From positions 1 through 36,913 of the forward strand of contig JAIXPH010000047.1 in the NCBI GenBank assembly GCA_027486345.1: a DNA stretch of 36,913 bases, given 5' to 3'. Under the pieces are notes generated by a model that ran no database searches, was not told where the DNA came from, and worked only from the letters and a program-made list of their open reading frames with translations. Positions 25,357 to 32,567 of the stretch are shown here, piece by piece (positions within the stretch are counted from its first letter, which is position 1; each line of letters opens with the position of its first letter). The translations under genes and the position numbers were made by a program. The stretch comes from Paracoccaceae bacterium (GTDB taxonomy: Bacteria; Pseudomonadota; Alphaproteobacteria; Rhodobacterales; Rhodobacteraceae).

Positions 25357-25899
25357 ATGGAACGCAGCCTTTCCCACATCGCCCTTTTCGCCGCGCTGAT
25401 CGCCGTGCTGGGCTTCGTGCCGCAGATCATGCTGCCCTTTGGCGTGCCGATCACCGCGCAAAGCCTTGGGATCATGCTCTGCGGCACGGTGCTGGGGGCG
25501 AAGCGCGGGGCGCTGGCGGTGCTCTTGTTCCTTGCGCTGGTGGCCATCGGCCTGCCGCTGCTGTCGGGCGGGCGCGGGGGCTTGGGCGTCTTTGCCTCGC
25601 CCACGGTCGGGTTCTTGATCGGCTTCCCGGTCGCGGCCTTTGTTGCGGGATTGGTGGTCGAGCGGTCGAGCGCCGGCGTGGGCCTTGCCGCCGGGATCGG
25701 TGCCTTGATCGGCGGCGTGATCGTACTTTACGCCTTTGGCATTCCGGGCCTTGCCCTGATGCTGGACAAGACCCTGCCCGAGGCCACGCTGATGATCACC
25801 GCCTTCCTGCCCGGCGACCTGATTAAAGTCGTCCTTGCCGCGCTGATCACCCAAGGCATCGCTCGCATGCGCCCCGATGCGCTCTTGTCGCGGGCCTAA
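25357..25899 (+). CDS. bioY: Biotin-binding S component
   Basis: A 180-residue integral membrane biotin-capture protein with about six helices. The BioY signature segment is MLPFGVPITAQSLGIMLCGTVLGAKRGALAVLLFLAL, followed by GRGGLGVFASPTVGFLIGFPVAA and the C-terminal FLPGDLIKVVLAALI with its conserved Asp-Lys pair. CAGGAG lies before the ATG. It ends bioMNY and converges on the thiolase gene. I found no TTATCTATAA-like BioR site upstream of bioM, so its regulation is unclear. Confidence 0.94.
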   Translation: MERSLSHIALFAALIAVLGFVPQIMLPFGVPITAQSLGIMLCGTVLGAKRGALAVLLFLALVAIGLPLLSGGRGGLGVFASPTVGFLIGFPVAAFVAGLVVERSSAGVGLAAGIGALIGGVIVLYAFGIPGLALMLDKTLPEATLMITAFLPGDLIKVVLAALITQGIARMRPDALLSRA

Positions 25900-25909
25900 G
25901 CCTTTTTTC

Positions 25910-25962
25910 TTGCCCCGTTTTCTCTGTCCAAATATCCCGGGACTGCGGGGGCTGGCCCCCGC
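25910..25962 (+). repeat. Short intergenic repeat with CAAATATCCCGGG core, copy 3
   Basis: TTGCCCCGTTTTCTCTGT, CCAAATATCCCGGG, then the hairpin GCGGGGGC/GCCCCCGC (25945-25962). It lies between the convergent bioY and thiolase genes, where the hairpin may end either transcript. The preceding CCTTTTTTCTT is a T-run just after bioY. Confidence 0.7.
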
Positions 25963-25981
25963 TCCTGAACCGAACGCCGCC

Positions 25982-27046
25982 CTACCGCTCCAGAACCAGC
26001 GCCGTCCCAATCCCCCCTGCCGCGGCAATAGCCGCAACGCCCAACTGCGCCTGCCCCATCTGGTGAAACAGCCGCACGGCCAGCACGGCACCCGAGGCCC
26101 CGATGGGATGGCCGCGCGCCAAGGCGCCGCCGCCGATGTTGACGGTGGCAGGGTCCAGCCCCGCGCCATCGACACAGGCGATGGCTTGCACGGCATAGGC
26201 TTCCATCACTTCCGCCACCTCTGGTCTGCGGTCGCCCAAGGCGGCGCGGATGGCGGCGATGGGGGCGGTGCCCGGCTCCCACGGCACGCCGCCCAGCGTG
26301 ACGCCGGACAGGCGGCACGCGGCGGGAAAGAGGGCGGCGATCTGGGCAGAGACCACCAGCACGAACGCCGCGCCATCGGCGGCGACGGCGGTGTTGGCGG
26401 CGGTGATGCTCCCGGAAAGCACCTTGGCACGGGAAGCGATGGCGGGGGTCAGGTCGCGGGCGAAGGGGTCCTGCGTGATCCCGGCAACGGGGACACTCTC
26501 GGCTGACAAGTCAGCCTGCCGCGCCTTGCGGTGGCTCTCCACCGCCCAGGCGTCTTGCCGGTCGCGCGATATCCCCAACCGCTCGGCCAAGGCCGCCGCT
26601 GCCACAGACATCTCGGGGTCGCGTTCCGGCCAGGGGGTGAAGGGCGCTTGCAGATAGGGTGCCTCCGCCCCCGGCATGCGGCGTTCCGGGCGGCGGGAGT
26701 GGCTTTCCACCCCGCCTGCCAGCACCACCTGCGCCATGCCTGACATCACCAAGGCCCGCGCCAGCAGCAGGGCATCCAAGCCCCCGGCGCATTGGCGGTC
26801 CGTGGTCAGCCCGGCCACCTGATCCGGCAGTCCAGCCGCCAAGGCGATGCGGCGGGCGGGATTGCCGCCCTCGCCCAGCGCATTGGCGCAGATCACCTCA
26901 TCCACCTGATCCGGCGCGATGCCCGCCTGCGCCAAGAGCGCCGTCACAACCGCAGCGCCAAGGTCATCGACCCGAAACCCGGCAAAAGCCCCCCCGCGCG
27001 GCACGACGGCAGAGCGCAGGGCGTGGATGACATAGGCCCCGCTCAT
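25982..27046 (-). CDS. Thiolase-family protein lacking the second catalytic cysteine
   Basis: A 354-residue thiolase, shorter than the usual 390. The nucleophile is kept: Cys86 in DRQCAGGLDA. The His motif is kept too: His313 in GGALARGHPIGASG. The C-terminal CxG, normally the acid/base Cys in LCIGGGxG, reads AIAAAGGIG, so the Cys is replaced by Ala (residues 341-343). A conventional acetyl-CoA acetyltransferase reaction would be impaired; a different condensation or a thioester-exchange role is possible. It overlaps the upstream adenylating enzyme by four bases (ATGA) and is third in an operon with aroQ. It converges on bioY, which echoes the B. subtilis yhfU-yhfT-yhfS cluster. The function is uncertain. 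Confidence 0.8.
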   Translation of the reverse strand: MSGAYVIHALRSAVVPRGGAFAGFRVDDLGAAVVTALLAQAGIAPDQVDEVICANALGEGGNPARRIALAAGLPDQVAGLTTDRQCAGGLDALLLARALVMSGMAQVVLAGGVESHSRRPERRMPGAEAPYLQAPFTPWPERDPEMSVAAAALAERLGISRDRQDAWAVESHRKARQADLSAESVPVAGITQDPFARDLTPAIASRAKVLSGSITAANTAVAADGAAFVLVVSAQIAALFPAACRLSGVTLGGVPWEPGTAPIAAIRAALGDRRPEVAEVMEAYAVQAIACVDGAGLDPATVNIGGGALARGHPIGASGAVLAVRLFHQMGQAQLGVAAIAAAGGIGTALVLER

Positions 27047-28248
27047 GCGCCCCACTCCGCCGCCAGCCGCGCGAGGTCTGGCTTGCCTGAAGCCAACTCC
27101 GGCCAATCCGCCCGCCACATCAGCGCGCGGGGGGCCTTCAGCGGGCCGAAACGGTCGCGGGCGGCGCGCAGGATGGCCTCTGTACCTTGACCATCCCCCT
27201 GCGCCACGGCGACCAAGACCATGCCGCGCATCGGGTCAGGGCGGGGAAGGACGGCAACGCGGGACAGGCCGAGGCCGACCAAGAAACCCTCGATCTCTTC
27301 GGGGAACACGTTCTGATCGGCCACCGTGACCATCCGCCCGGCCCGCCCGTGCAGGGTGAGACAGCCCGCGCGCAGGGTGCCAATCTCGCCCACGCTCAGC
27401 CAGTCTCCGTCCCTTTGCGCCGGACCGGGGGCATTGTCGCCATAGCCTTGGAACAGATAGGGCGAACGGACCCAGACCGTGCCCGCCTGCCCCTCTGGCA
27501 CCGAACAGTCGCCGTCGCGGATCGCAATCTCAACACCCGGATAGGCGCGACCGACTGAGTCTTGAGGCAGGTCGGGCGCGGAGAGGGTGATGAAACTCGT
27601 TTCTGCCGCGCCATAGAATTCGGTCACCTGCGCCTGAGGGGCCAGTTCCGCCACCGCCGCGCAGAGGGTGGCGTCAAGTTTCGATCCGCCAAGGATCACA
27701 TGCGCCAGCGGCAAGACGGGCCCCGATGCCTCGGCCAGCAGGCGCAGTTGCGCGGGTGTCGCGTACAGGTGGGTGATGCCCCTGTCCGCCAAGGCCCGGC
27801 GCTGGCGGTCTGGGCGCAGGCGGTCCAGAAGATGCACCGCCGCGCCCAGATGCAGCCCCTCCACTCCGGCATAAAGCGCCAACGAATGCGACAGCCGCCC
27901 CAGCACCGCCACCCGCGCGCTGGGTCCGAGGCCGAAGAGCCGCGCATTGACGGCGAAACTGGCGGTCCAACTGGCCTGCGCCCGGCGGATGCGGCGCGGG
28001 GTGCCAGAGGTGCCGGAGGTCAGGGTTTCAAACGCGGGCGGGTCCATGTCCACAGGTGCGGCTTGATCCGGTGCTCCGATGCGGAAGGCGCGCCCCGCCC
28101 GTGCCATGGCTTTGGCAAGGGCTGCGGGGCTATCCGTGTCCTCCATCAGCGAGGGGCCATCCGACACGGGTGCAACCTCTGCCCCCTCCGCCCCGAACAG
28201 CCGGGCGGCGGGGTGCCAGCGGAACCGATCCTCGGCCCCGGCGGTCAT
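27043..28248 (-). CDS. Short AMP-binding (acyl-CoA synthetase-like) enzyme
   Basis: A 401-residue member of the adenylate-forming superfamily, about 100 residues shorter than typical acyl-CoA ligases; the part before the P-loop is only about 75 residues. The P-loop [10 protein letters not shown] (77-86) has Arg where Lys is usual. The core motif A5 is [10 protein letters not shown]7 is degenerate ([10 protein letters not shown]), the hinge is [20 protein letters not shown], and the catalytic Lys389 is kept in [12 protein letters not shown]. It resembles MenE/OSB-CoA ligases in size. It overlaps aroQ and the thiolase at both ends by ATGA. It probably activates a carboxylic acid for the thiolase partner; the substrate is unknown. 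Confidence 0.8.
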   Translation of the reverse strand: MTAGAEDRFRWHPAARLFGAEGAEVAPVSDGPSLMEDTDSPAALAKAMARAGRAFRIGAPDQAAPVDMDPPAFETLTSGTSGTPRRIRRAQASWTASFAVNARLFGLGPSARVAVLGRLSHSLALYAGVEGLHLGAAVHLLDRLRPDRQRRALADRGITHLYATPAQLRLLAEASGPVLPLAHVILGGSKLDATLCAAVAELAPQAQVTEFYGAAETSFITLSAPDLPQDSVGRAYPGVEIAIRDGDCSVPEGQAGTVWVRSPYLFQGYGDNAPGPAQRDGDWLSVGEIGTLRAGCLTLHGRAGRMVTVADQNVFPEEIEGFLVGLGLSRVAVLPRPDPMRGMVLVAVAQGDGQGTEAILRAARDRFGPLKAPRALMWRADWPELASGKPDLARLAAEWGA

Positions 28249-28685
28249 TTCGTGGTCAGGGTCCGCATCCGCCGCAGCGCCAGTTGGTAGCCTTCGGTCC
28301 CGAAACCCGCGATCACCCCTTCGGCGCGCAGGCTGACGTAGGAGTGGTGGCGAAACGCCTCGCGCTTGTGGACGTTGGAGATATGCACCTCGAGCACCGG
28401 GCCCTCGAACGCGTTCAGCGCATCGAGGATGGCGACGGACGTGTGGGTATAGGCAGCCGGGTTGATGATGATGCCGGATGCCTTGTCCCGCGCCTCATGT
28501 ATCCAGTCGACCAACTGGCCCTCATGGTTGGATTGCAAAAAGCGGATGGTCAGCCCCAGATCCTCGGCCACGGCCCCGCAGGCCTCGGCCACATCGTCCA
28601 GCGTTTCACGGCCATAGATCTCTGGCTGGCGCAGACCCAGCAGGTTCAGGTTGGGACCGTTGAGGATATAGACGGGTTTGGGCAA
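28245..28685 (-). CDS. aroQ: 3-dehydroquinate dehydratase, type II
   Basis: Catalyses the third step of the shikimate pathway, dehydration of 3-dehydroquinate. The 146-residue length is typical. Motifs are [17 protein letters not shown] (with catalytic Arg and Tyr in the flexible loop), [35 protein letters not shown] and [17 protein letters not shown] with the catalytic His. No ATG fits. The TTG at 28685, just before [11 protein letters not shown], has AAGGGA upstream and gives a normal length. Longer in-frame starts run into repeat B. It heads a coupled operon with the adenylating enzyme and thiolase. In many relatives accB-accC follow aroQ instead. Confidence 0.93.
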   Translation of the reverse strand: MPKPVYILNGPNLNLLGLRQPEIYGRETLDDVAEACGAVAEDLGLTIRFLQSNHEGQLVDWIHEARDKASGIIINPAAYTHTSVAILDALNAFEGPVLEVHISNVHKREAFRHHSYVSLRAEGVIAGFGTEGYQLALRRMRTLTTK

Positions 28686-28713
28686 TTCGGCGCGTCCCTT
28701 GTTATATGGGGTA

Positions 28714-28742
28714 AGGATAGACGCGGCACGGGATGGCGGCAA
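28714..28742 (-). promoter_or_regulatory. Candidate aroQ promoter
   Basis: On the minus strand TTGCCG (28737-28742) and TATCCT (28714-28719) are 17 bases apart. Transcription would start near 28707, giving a leader of about 20 bases before the TTG start. It fits neatly between aroQ and repeat B. Confidence 0.5.
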
Positions 28743-28760
28743 GCGGTGAGGGAGGGTGGC

Positions 28761-28997
28761 CAGAGGGCCGACGCGGAGCGGTCCTGTGGACCGATCCGCC
28801 GGACCGATTGCCGTCGCGGCAACGCGGCGGCAAGGGGTGTTCAGCAATCGTGAAGCGTTGGGCACGGGGCGCGCACGACCGGGTGGGTGCGTTTACGCGC
28901 CCGCCAAGGGGCGGGCGGGCGCGGCCCGTGCACGGGGTGCACGGGCGGGCAAATGACAGATGATGCGCTCCGCGCGGGTCGCTTGCCCCGCGCGACT
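28761..28997 (+). repeat. Structured intergenic repeat, copy B
   Basis: Its first 85 or so bases are nearly identical to copy C. The apical hairpin is CGGTCC-TGT-GGACCG inside GCGGA/TCCGC, but the outer GGGCCG/CGGACC pair has a mismatch here. TTGCCG/CGGCAA follows, then GCACGGG (28862), a GGGTGCGT/ACGCGCCC stem with one G-T pair, CCCGTGC (28925), GCACGGG (28939) and the final CGCGCGGG/CCCGCGCG hairpin. It contains no supported gene. Confidence 0.85.
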
Positions 28998-29030
28998 GTT
29001 GCGTGGCGGGTCACCTGCCAAATTGCGGCG

Positions 29031-29268
29031 AGAGGACCGACGCGGAGCGGTCCTGTGGACCGATCCGCCGGTCCGATTGCCGACGTGGCAACGCGGCGGC
29101 AAGGGGTTGTCGGCATTCCTGACACGTCCGGCACGGGTCGTGACCGCCCGGCGGGTGCGCCCTTTGTGCGCCCACTCCCGGCAGGGCGGGCGCGGCCCGT
29201 GCGTCAGGGCGCACGGGCGGGCAAATGACAGATGATGCGCCCCGCGCGGGTCACCGCCCCGCGCGACT
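29031..29268 (+). repeat. Structured intergenic repeat, copy C
   Basis: In direct tandem with copy B (33 bases between them). The outer GGACCG/CGGTCC (29034-29039 with 29069-29074) encloses GCGGA/TCCGC and CGGTCC-TGT-GGACCG. The later arms are GCACGGG (29131), CCCGTGC (29196) and GCACGGG (29211), and the last hairpin is CGCGCGGG/CCCGCGCG. It lies downstream of metF on the opposite strand. Confidence 0.85.
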
Positions 29269-29443
29269 GTGATGGCTTCGACACGACGCTGAACGAGGTA
29301 TCGCTTGAAAAACAAGGGCGGCATCCGCCCCATACCGGACGGCATGGCCTCCTGCGGGAGCCGTGCAGGAGGGGTTTTCACCGGCGGATGCCCAGTTGGC
29401 CACTCCGTGACCGCCGCTAAACCTGCGGCGGTGATCCAAATGC
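29269..29443. other. Gene-free remainder of the aroQ-metF gap
   Basis: Together with repeats B and C this makes a 758-base stretch without a gene. It holds two more inverted repeats: CTCCTGC/GCAGGAG near 29350-29375 and ACCGCCG/CGGCGGT (29410-29416 with 29426-29432). The latter starts 12 bases beyond the metF stop and may end its transcript, though no T-run follows on the minus strand. Confidence 0.5.
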
Positions 29444-30310
29444 TTATGCCACTTTCTCCAACGCCACTTCGGGGCTGATCCCCAAGGCACGCACGACCTC
29501 GCGTGTCAGGTTGGGGCGGTTGAGCGTGTAGAAGTGCAGATCCTCCACCCCGCCCTCGATCAGCCGGGTGCAGAGCGTGGTGCATTGCGTCAGCGACAAA
29601 AGCTCTTCGCGACCATCGCGGGCGGCGGTCTGGAACGCCTCATCCAGACGTCCCGGAACCTGCGTGCCGCAGCGGGCGGCGAATTTCTTGGCGCCTTCCC
29701 AAGAGATGATCGGCAGGATGCCCGGAATGATCGGCGCATCGATCCCGGCCTTCACACAGGCATCGCGGAAGCGGAAGAAGGTGTCGGCCTCGAAGAAGAA
29801 CTGCGTGATCGCGCTGGTCGCCCCGGCATCAATCTTGCGCTTCAGCCAAGTCACATCGGCGAAACGGTCCTTGGCGTCCGGGTGCGGCTCGGGATAGGCG
29901 CCAACGCGGATTTTGAACTTGCCGGTTTTGGCCAAAGCCTCAACCAATTCCACCGACGAGGCAAAGCCTTCAGGATGGGCGGTGAACCGCTCTGCCCCTT
30001 TGGGCGCATCGCCGCGCAGGGCGACTATTTCGGTCACACCGGCGGCGGCATAGCTTTCGGCGATCTCCAGCGTCTCGGCCCGGGTGGCATCGACACAGGT
30101 CAGATGGGCCGCGACGTTCAGGCCGTAATTTTTGCCGATGGTGCTGACCGCCTCATGCGTCAGCTTGCGGGTGGTGCCGCCCGCGCCATAGGTGACCGAG
30201 ACGAAGTTCGGCTTCATCGGGGCCAGCGCCTGCACGGTTTCCCACAGCCGGAAGGACGCGTCCAGCGTCTGCGGCGGGAAGAACTCAAAGGAAATGCGGG
30301 GCGTGGTCAT
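29444..30310 (-). CDS. metF: 5,10-methylenetetrahydrofolate reductase
   Basis: An FAD-dependent enzyme of 288 residues that makes 5-methyltetrahydrofolate for methionine synthesis. It shows the TIM-barrel landmarks of MetF: ISFEFFPPQ with the catalytic Glu near the start, FVSVTYGAGGTTR, AHLTCVDATR, IVALRGDAPKG, SAITQFFFEAD and PGILPIISWEG. I chose the ATG at 30310 because GGAG lies upstream and family homology starts at TTPRISFEFF; the frame continues 26 codons back through the metR intergenic region. It is divergent from metR, the usual arrangement for a MetR target. Confidence 0.95.
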   Translation of the reverse strand: MTTPRISFEFFPPQTLDASFRLWETVQALAPMKPNFVSVTYGAGGTTRKLTHEAVSTIGKNYGLNVAAHLTCVDATRAETLEIAESYAAAGVTEIVALRGDAPKGAERFTAHPEGFASSVELVEALAKTGKFKIRVGAYPEPHPDAKDRFADVTWLKRKIDAGATSAITQFFFEADTFFRFRDACVKAGIDAPIIPGILPIISWEGAKKFAARCGTQVPGRLDEAFQTAARDGREELLSLTQCTTLCTRLIEGGVEDLHFYTLNRPNLTREVVRALGISPEVALEKVA

Positions 30311-30356
30311 GTCGGTCACTCCATCTGTTGCCCCTCTTGTGCCAGACCAAGTCATG

Positions 30357-30389
30357 TGAGACAAATTCATAATATGCATGTTCAACATG
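30357..30389. promoter_or_regulatory. MetR-type operator region between metF and metR
   Basis: TGAG-ACAAA-TTCA (30357-30369) matches the E. coli MetR consensus TGAA-N5-TTCA except at one base. CATGTT-C-AACATG (30377-30389) is a perfect 13-base palindrome 13 bases before the metR start. Either or both could bind MetR for control of metF and autoregulation. Confidence 0.55.
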
Positions 30390-30402
30390 AGGCGCGCGCA
30401 TA

Positions 30403-31326
30403 ATGTATCTGGAGTTTCGCCACCTTCGCACCATCCGGGCGATCCATCAGGCGGGCGGCCTCGCCCGCGCGGCCGATATGCTGAACATGACGCAATCGGC
30501 GCTGTCGCATCAGGTCAAGGGGCTGGAGGATCAGGCCGGGATGGAGCTGTTCGTCCGCCGCTCCAAGCCGATGAAACTGTCGGCGGCGGGGCTGCGGATG
30601 CTGCGGCTGGCCGAACGGATCATCCCCGAACTGGACGCGCTGGAGGAAGAGTTCCGCGCCCTGCGGTCCGGCAAGACGGGGCGGCTGCACATCGCCATCG
30701 AATGTCACGCCTGTTTTGACTGGCTGTTCCCGGTGCTGGAGCAATTCCGCCACGCCTGGCCCGAGGTGGATGTGGACATCCGCGCCGGATTGGCCTTTGA
30801 CGCCTTCCCCGCCCTGCTGCGCGAGGAGGTGGACTTGGTCATCTCATCCGATCCCATCAACCTGTCGGGCGTCGTGTTCAATCCGCTGTTTGACTACCAC
30901 CCCACCTTCGTCGCCTCACGCCAGAACCCGCTCGCGCAAAAGGACTGGATCGGGGCCGAGGATTTCCGCGACCAGACGCTGATCACCTACCCGGTCAGCC
31001 GCGACAAGCTGGATGTCTTCACCGAACTTCTGACCCCGGCCAAGGTGGAGCCGCGCGGCCAGCGCCCGGTAGAACTGACGGCGGTGATCCTGATGCTGGT
31101 CGGATCGAACCGGGGCGTGTCTGTCCTGCCAGACTGGGTGCTGCGCGAGGTGCGCAGCCATGCCGATTACGTCACCCGCCCCTTGGGACCGCAGACCGTC
31201 ACCAAACGCCTCTATGCCGCCACCCGCGAAGAGGATGCCACCAAACCCTTCATGGCGCATTTCCTGCGGCTGGGCCGGTCCGAACCGGTCAAGCTGCAAC
31301 GGGGCGACCCCGCTCAGCCCGCCTGA
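30403..31326 (+). CDS. metR: LysR-family regulator of methionine biosynthesis
   Basis: A 307-residue LysR protein. The N-terminal winged helix (MYLEFRHLRTIRAIHQAGGLARAADMLNMTQSALSHQVKGLE) matches MetR closely. The C-terminal co-inducer domain includes HIAIECHACFDWLFPVLEQFR, as in homocysteine-responsive MetR proteins, then DLVISSDP and NRGVSVLPDWVL. It is divergent from metF with 92 bases between. Its last 13 bases overlap the end of the convergent phnM gene. The expected effector is homocysteine, by analogy. Confidence 0.93.
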   Translation: MYLEFRHLRTIRAIHQAGGLARAADMLNMTQSALSHQVKGLEDQAGMELFVRRSKPMKLSAAGLRMLRLAERIIPELDALEEEFRALRSGKTGRLHIAIECHACFDWLFPVLEQFRHAWPEVDVDIRAGLAFDAFPALLREEVDLVISSDPINLSGVVFNPLFDYHPTFVASRQNPLAQKDWIGAEDFRDQTLITYPVSRDKLDVFTELLTPAKVEPRGQRPVELTAVILMLVGSNRGVSVLPDWVLREVRSHADYVTRPLGPQTVTKRLYAATREEDATKPFMAHFLRLGRSEPVKLQRGDPAQPA

Positions 31327-32567
31327 TGGACCGGCGCGCGGGCGGCGCTGGCCGTCCCGGACGGCAGGGCGGCATATCCGGCGCGACCGGCAGACCACAG
31401 GCGCAGCGGCGCAGGCATCGCCGCATCGGGCCAGTCCAGCAACACAAGGTCGGCGCGCAGGCCTGGCGCGATCCGGCCCCGGTCGTGCAGACCCATCGCC
31501 GCCGCCGGATTGGCAGAAACCAGCCGCCACAGCGCGGGCAGACCGGCCACGCCGTCGGCAAGCAACCGCACCACCGCGCCGAGCATCGCGGGGTAAAAGT
31601 AGTCCGAGGCAAGGATATCGCACAAACCGCGCCGGATCATCTCGGCCGCGCCGGGCGATCCCAGATGGCTGCCGCCCCGCATCGCATTGGGCGCGCCCAG
31701 CACGATCCAGTCCCCGGCCTCGCGCGCGGTGAGGAACACCCGCTCATGCATCGGGAATTCGGCGATCCGCGCACCATGGCCGCGATAGAAATCCCGCGTC
31801 TCGATCTGGCTGTCGTCATGACTCAGCATGGGGGCCGCCCGGTCGCGCGCCAGAAAGGCGACGGCGGCGATGTCATCGGCCACGCGCCCGCGCCGGTTCC
31901 AGACCCGGCTCATCAGCGCGACGAACTCGCCCGTCGCCATCTGCGACCGCTTGGCCCGCGCCTCCATCTTCTGGGCGAAGGCGGGGGTGGACATGTCGGT
32001 GACGGGATAGTCCGGCACCAGATCGAAGGGGCGGTCATGCAGCGCGACCGAGGGATGCAGCAATGCCGCCGAGGTGTGGTCATTGAAGGCGACCGACGGC
32101 GTCTGCGGCGCGTCCAGCGCTTCGACGATCAGCGGCAAGGCTTCGGGGCAGAAGGTCTCCCAACGCAGTTGCAGCCGGTTCTCCGTGGTCAGGCGCGGGG
32201 CCAGCCGCTGCAAGCCGCGCACCACCTGCCAGCCCGTATCGACCGAACGCAGGCCCGGCTCCCAACTCAAGGTCAGGGCGTGATAGGCGGTGGCGATCCC
32301 ATTGGCGGCCAGTTGGCGATCCGTCTCAAGCAAGGCGGTCTCGACCGGCACGGTCACGCCGGGGCGCGGCATGATCTGGCGTTCGAAGGCGTCGCCGTGG
32401 ATATCGACAAAGGCGGGGGCCAGCAGCCGTCCCCGCCCGTCGATCACCTGCGCGCCGTCGCGGGCCACGTCGATGCCGGTGATCACGCCGCCCTCGATGC
32501 GGACCGAGGCTTGCTGCACCCGGTCCTCGAACAGCACGCGCGCGCCTTCGATCAGCTCTGCCGTCAT
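31314..32567 (-). CDS. phnM: Ribose 1-methylphosphonate 5-triphosphate diphosphatase
   Basis: A 417-residue amidohydrolase-fold enzyme of the C-P lyase pathway that removes pyrophosphate from the phosphonylated ribose triphosphate. PhnM motifs are PAFVDIHGDAFERQIMPRPGV with the metal-binding HxD-like site, AYHALTLSWEPGLRS, FNDHTSA, PMLSHDDSQ, LGAPNAMRGGSHLGSPGAAE and DILASDYFYPAMLGAV. The start ATG at 32567 overlaps the stop of the methyltransferase gene (ATGA). It is last in the phn operon. The core C-P lyase genes phnGHIJKL are not in the window, so they must be elsewhere or missing. Confidence 0.93.
   Translation of the reverse strand: MTAELIEGARVLFEDRVQQASVRIEGGVITGIDVARDGAQVIDGRGRLLAPAFVDIHGDAFERQIMPRPGVTVPVETALLETDRQLAANGIATAYHALTLSWEPGLRSVDTGWQVVRGLQRLAPRLTTENRLQLRWETFCPEALPLIVEALDAPQTPSVAFNDHTSAALLHPSVALHDRPFDLVPDYPVTDMSTPAFAQKMEARAKRSQMATGEFVALMSRVWNRRGRVADDIAAVAFLARDRAAPMLSHDDSQIETRDFYRGHGARIAEFPMHERVFLTAREAGDWIVLGAPNAMRGGSHLGSPGAAEMIRRGLCDILASDYFYPAMLGAVVRLLADGVAGLPALWRLVSANPAAAMGLHDRGRIAPGLRADLVLLDWPDAAMPAPLRLWSAGRAGYAALPSGTASAARAPVHQAG

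Noticed and set aside
28245-28865. A 206-residue form of AroQ with an N-terminal extension
   Set aside because: The extension runs into structured repeat B and is not homologous. The TTG at 28685 gives the normal AroQ length.
28761-29268. CRISPR-like tandem repetition
   Set aside because: There are only two tandem units of about 238 bp with 33 bases between them and internal hairpins. No short direct repeats with unique spacers and no cas genes.
30310-30402. A SAM or SAH riboswitch ahead of metF
   Set aside because: The leader is under 100 bases, and I could not recognise the conserved core of either class; simple MetR-type palindromes explain the region better.
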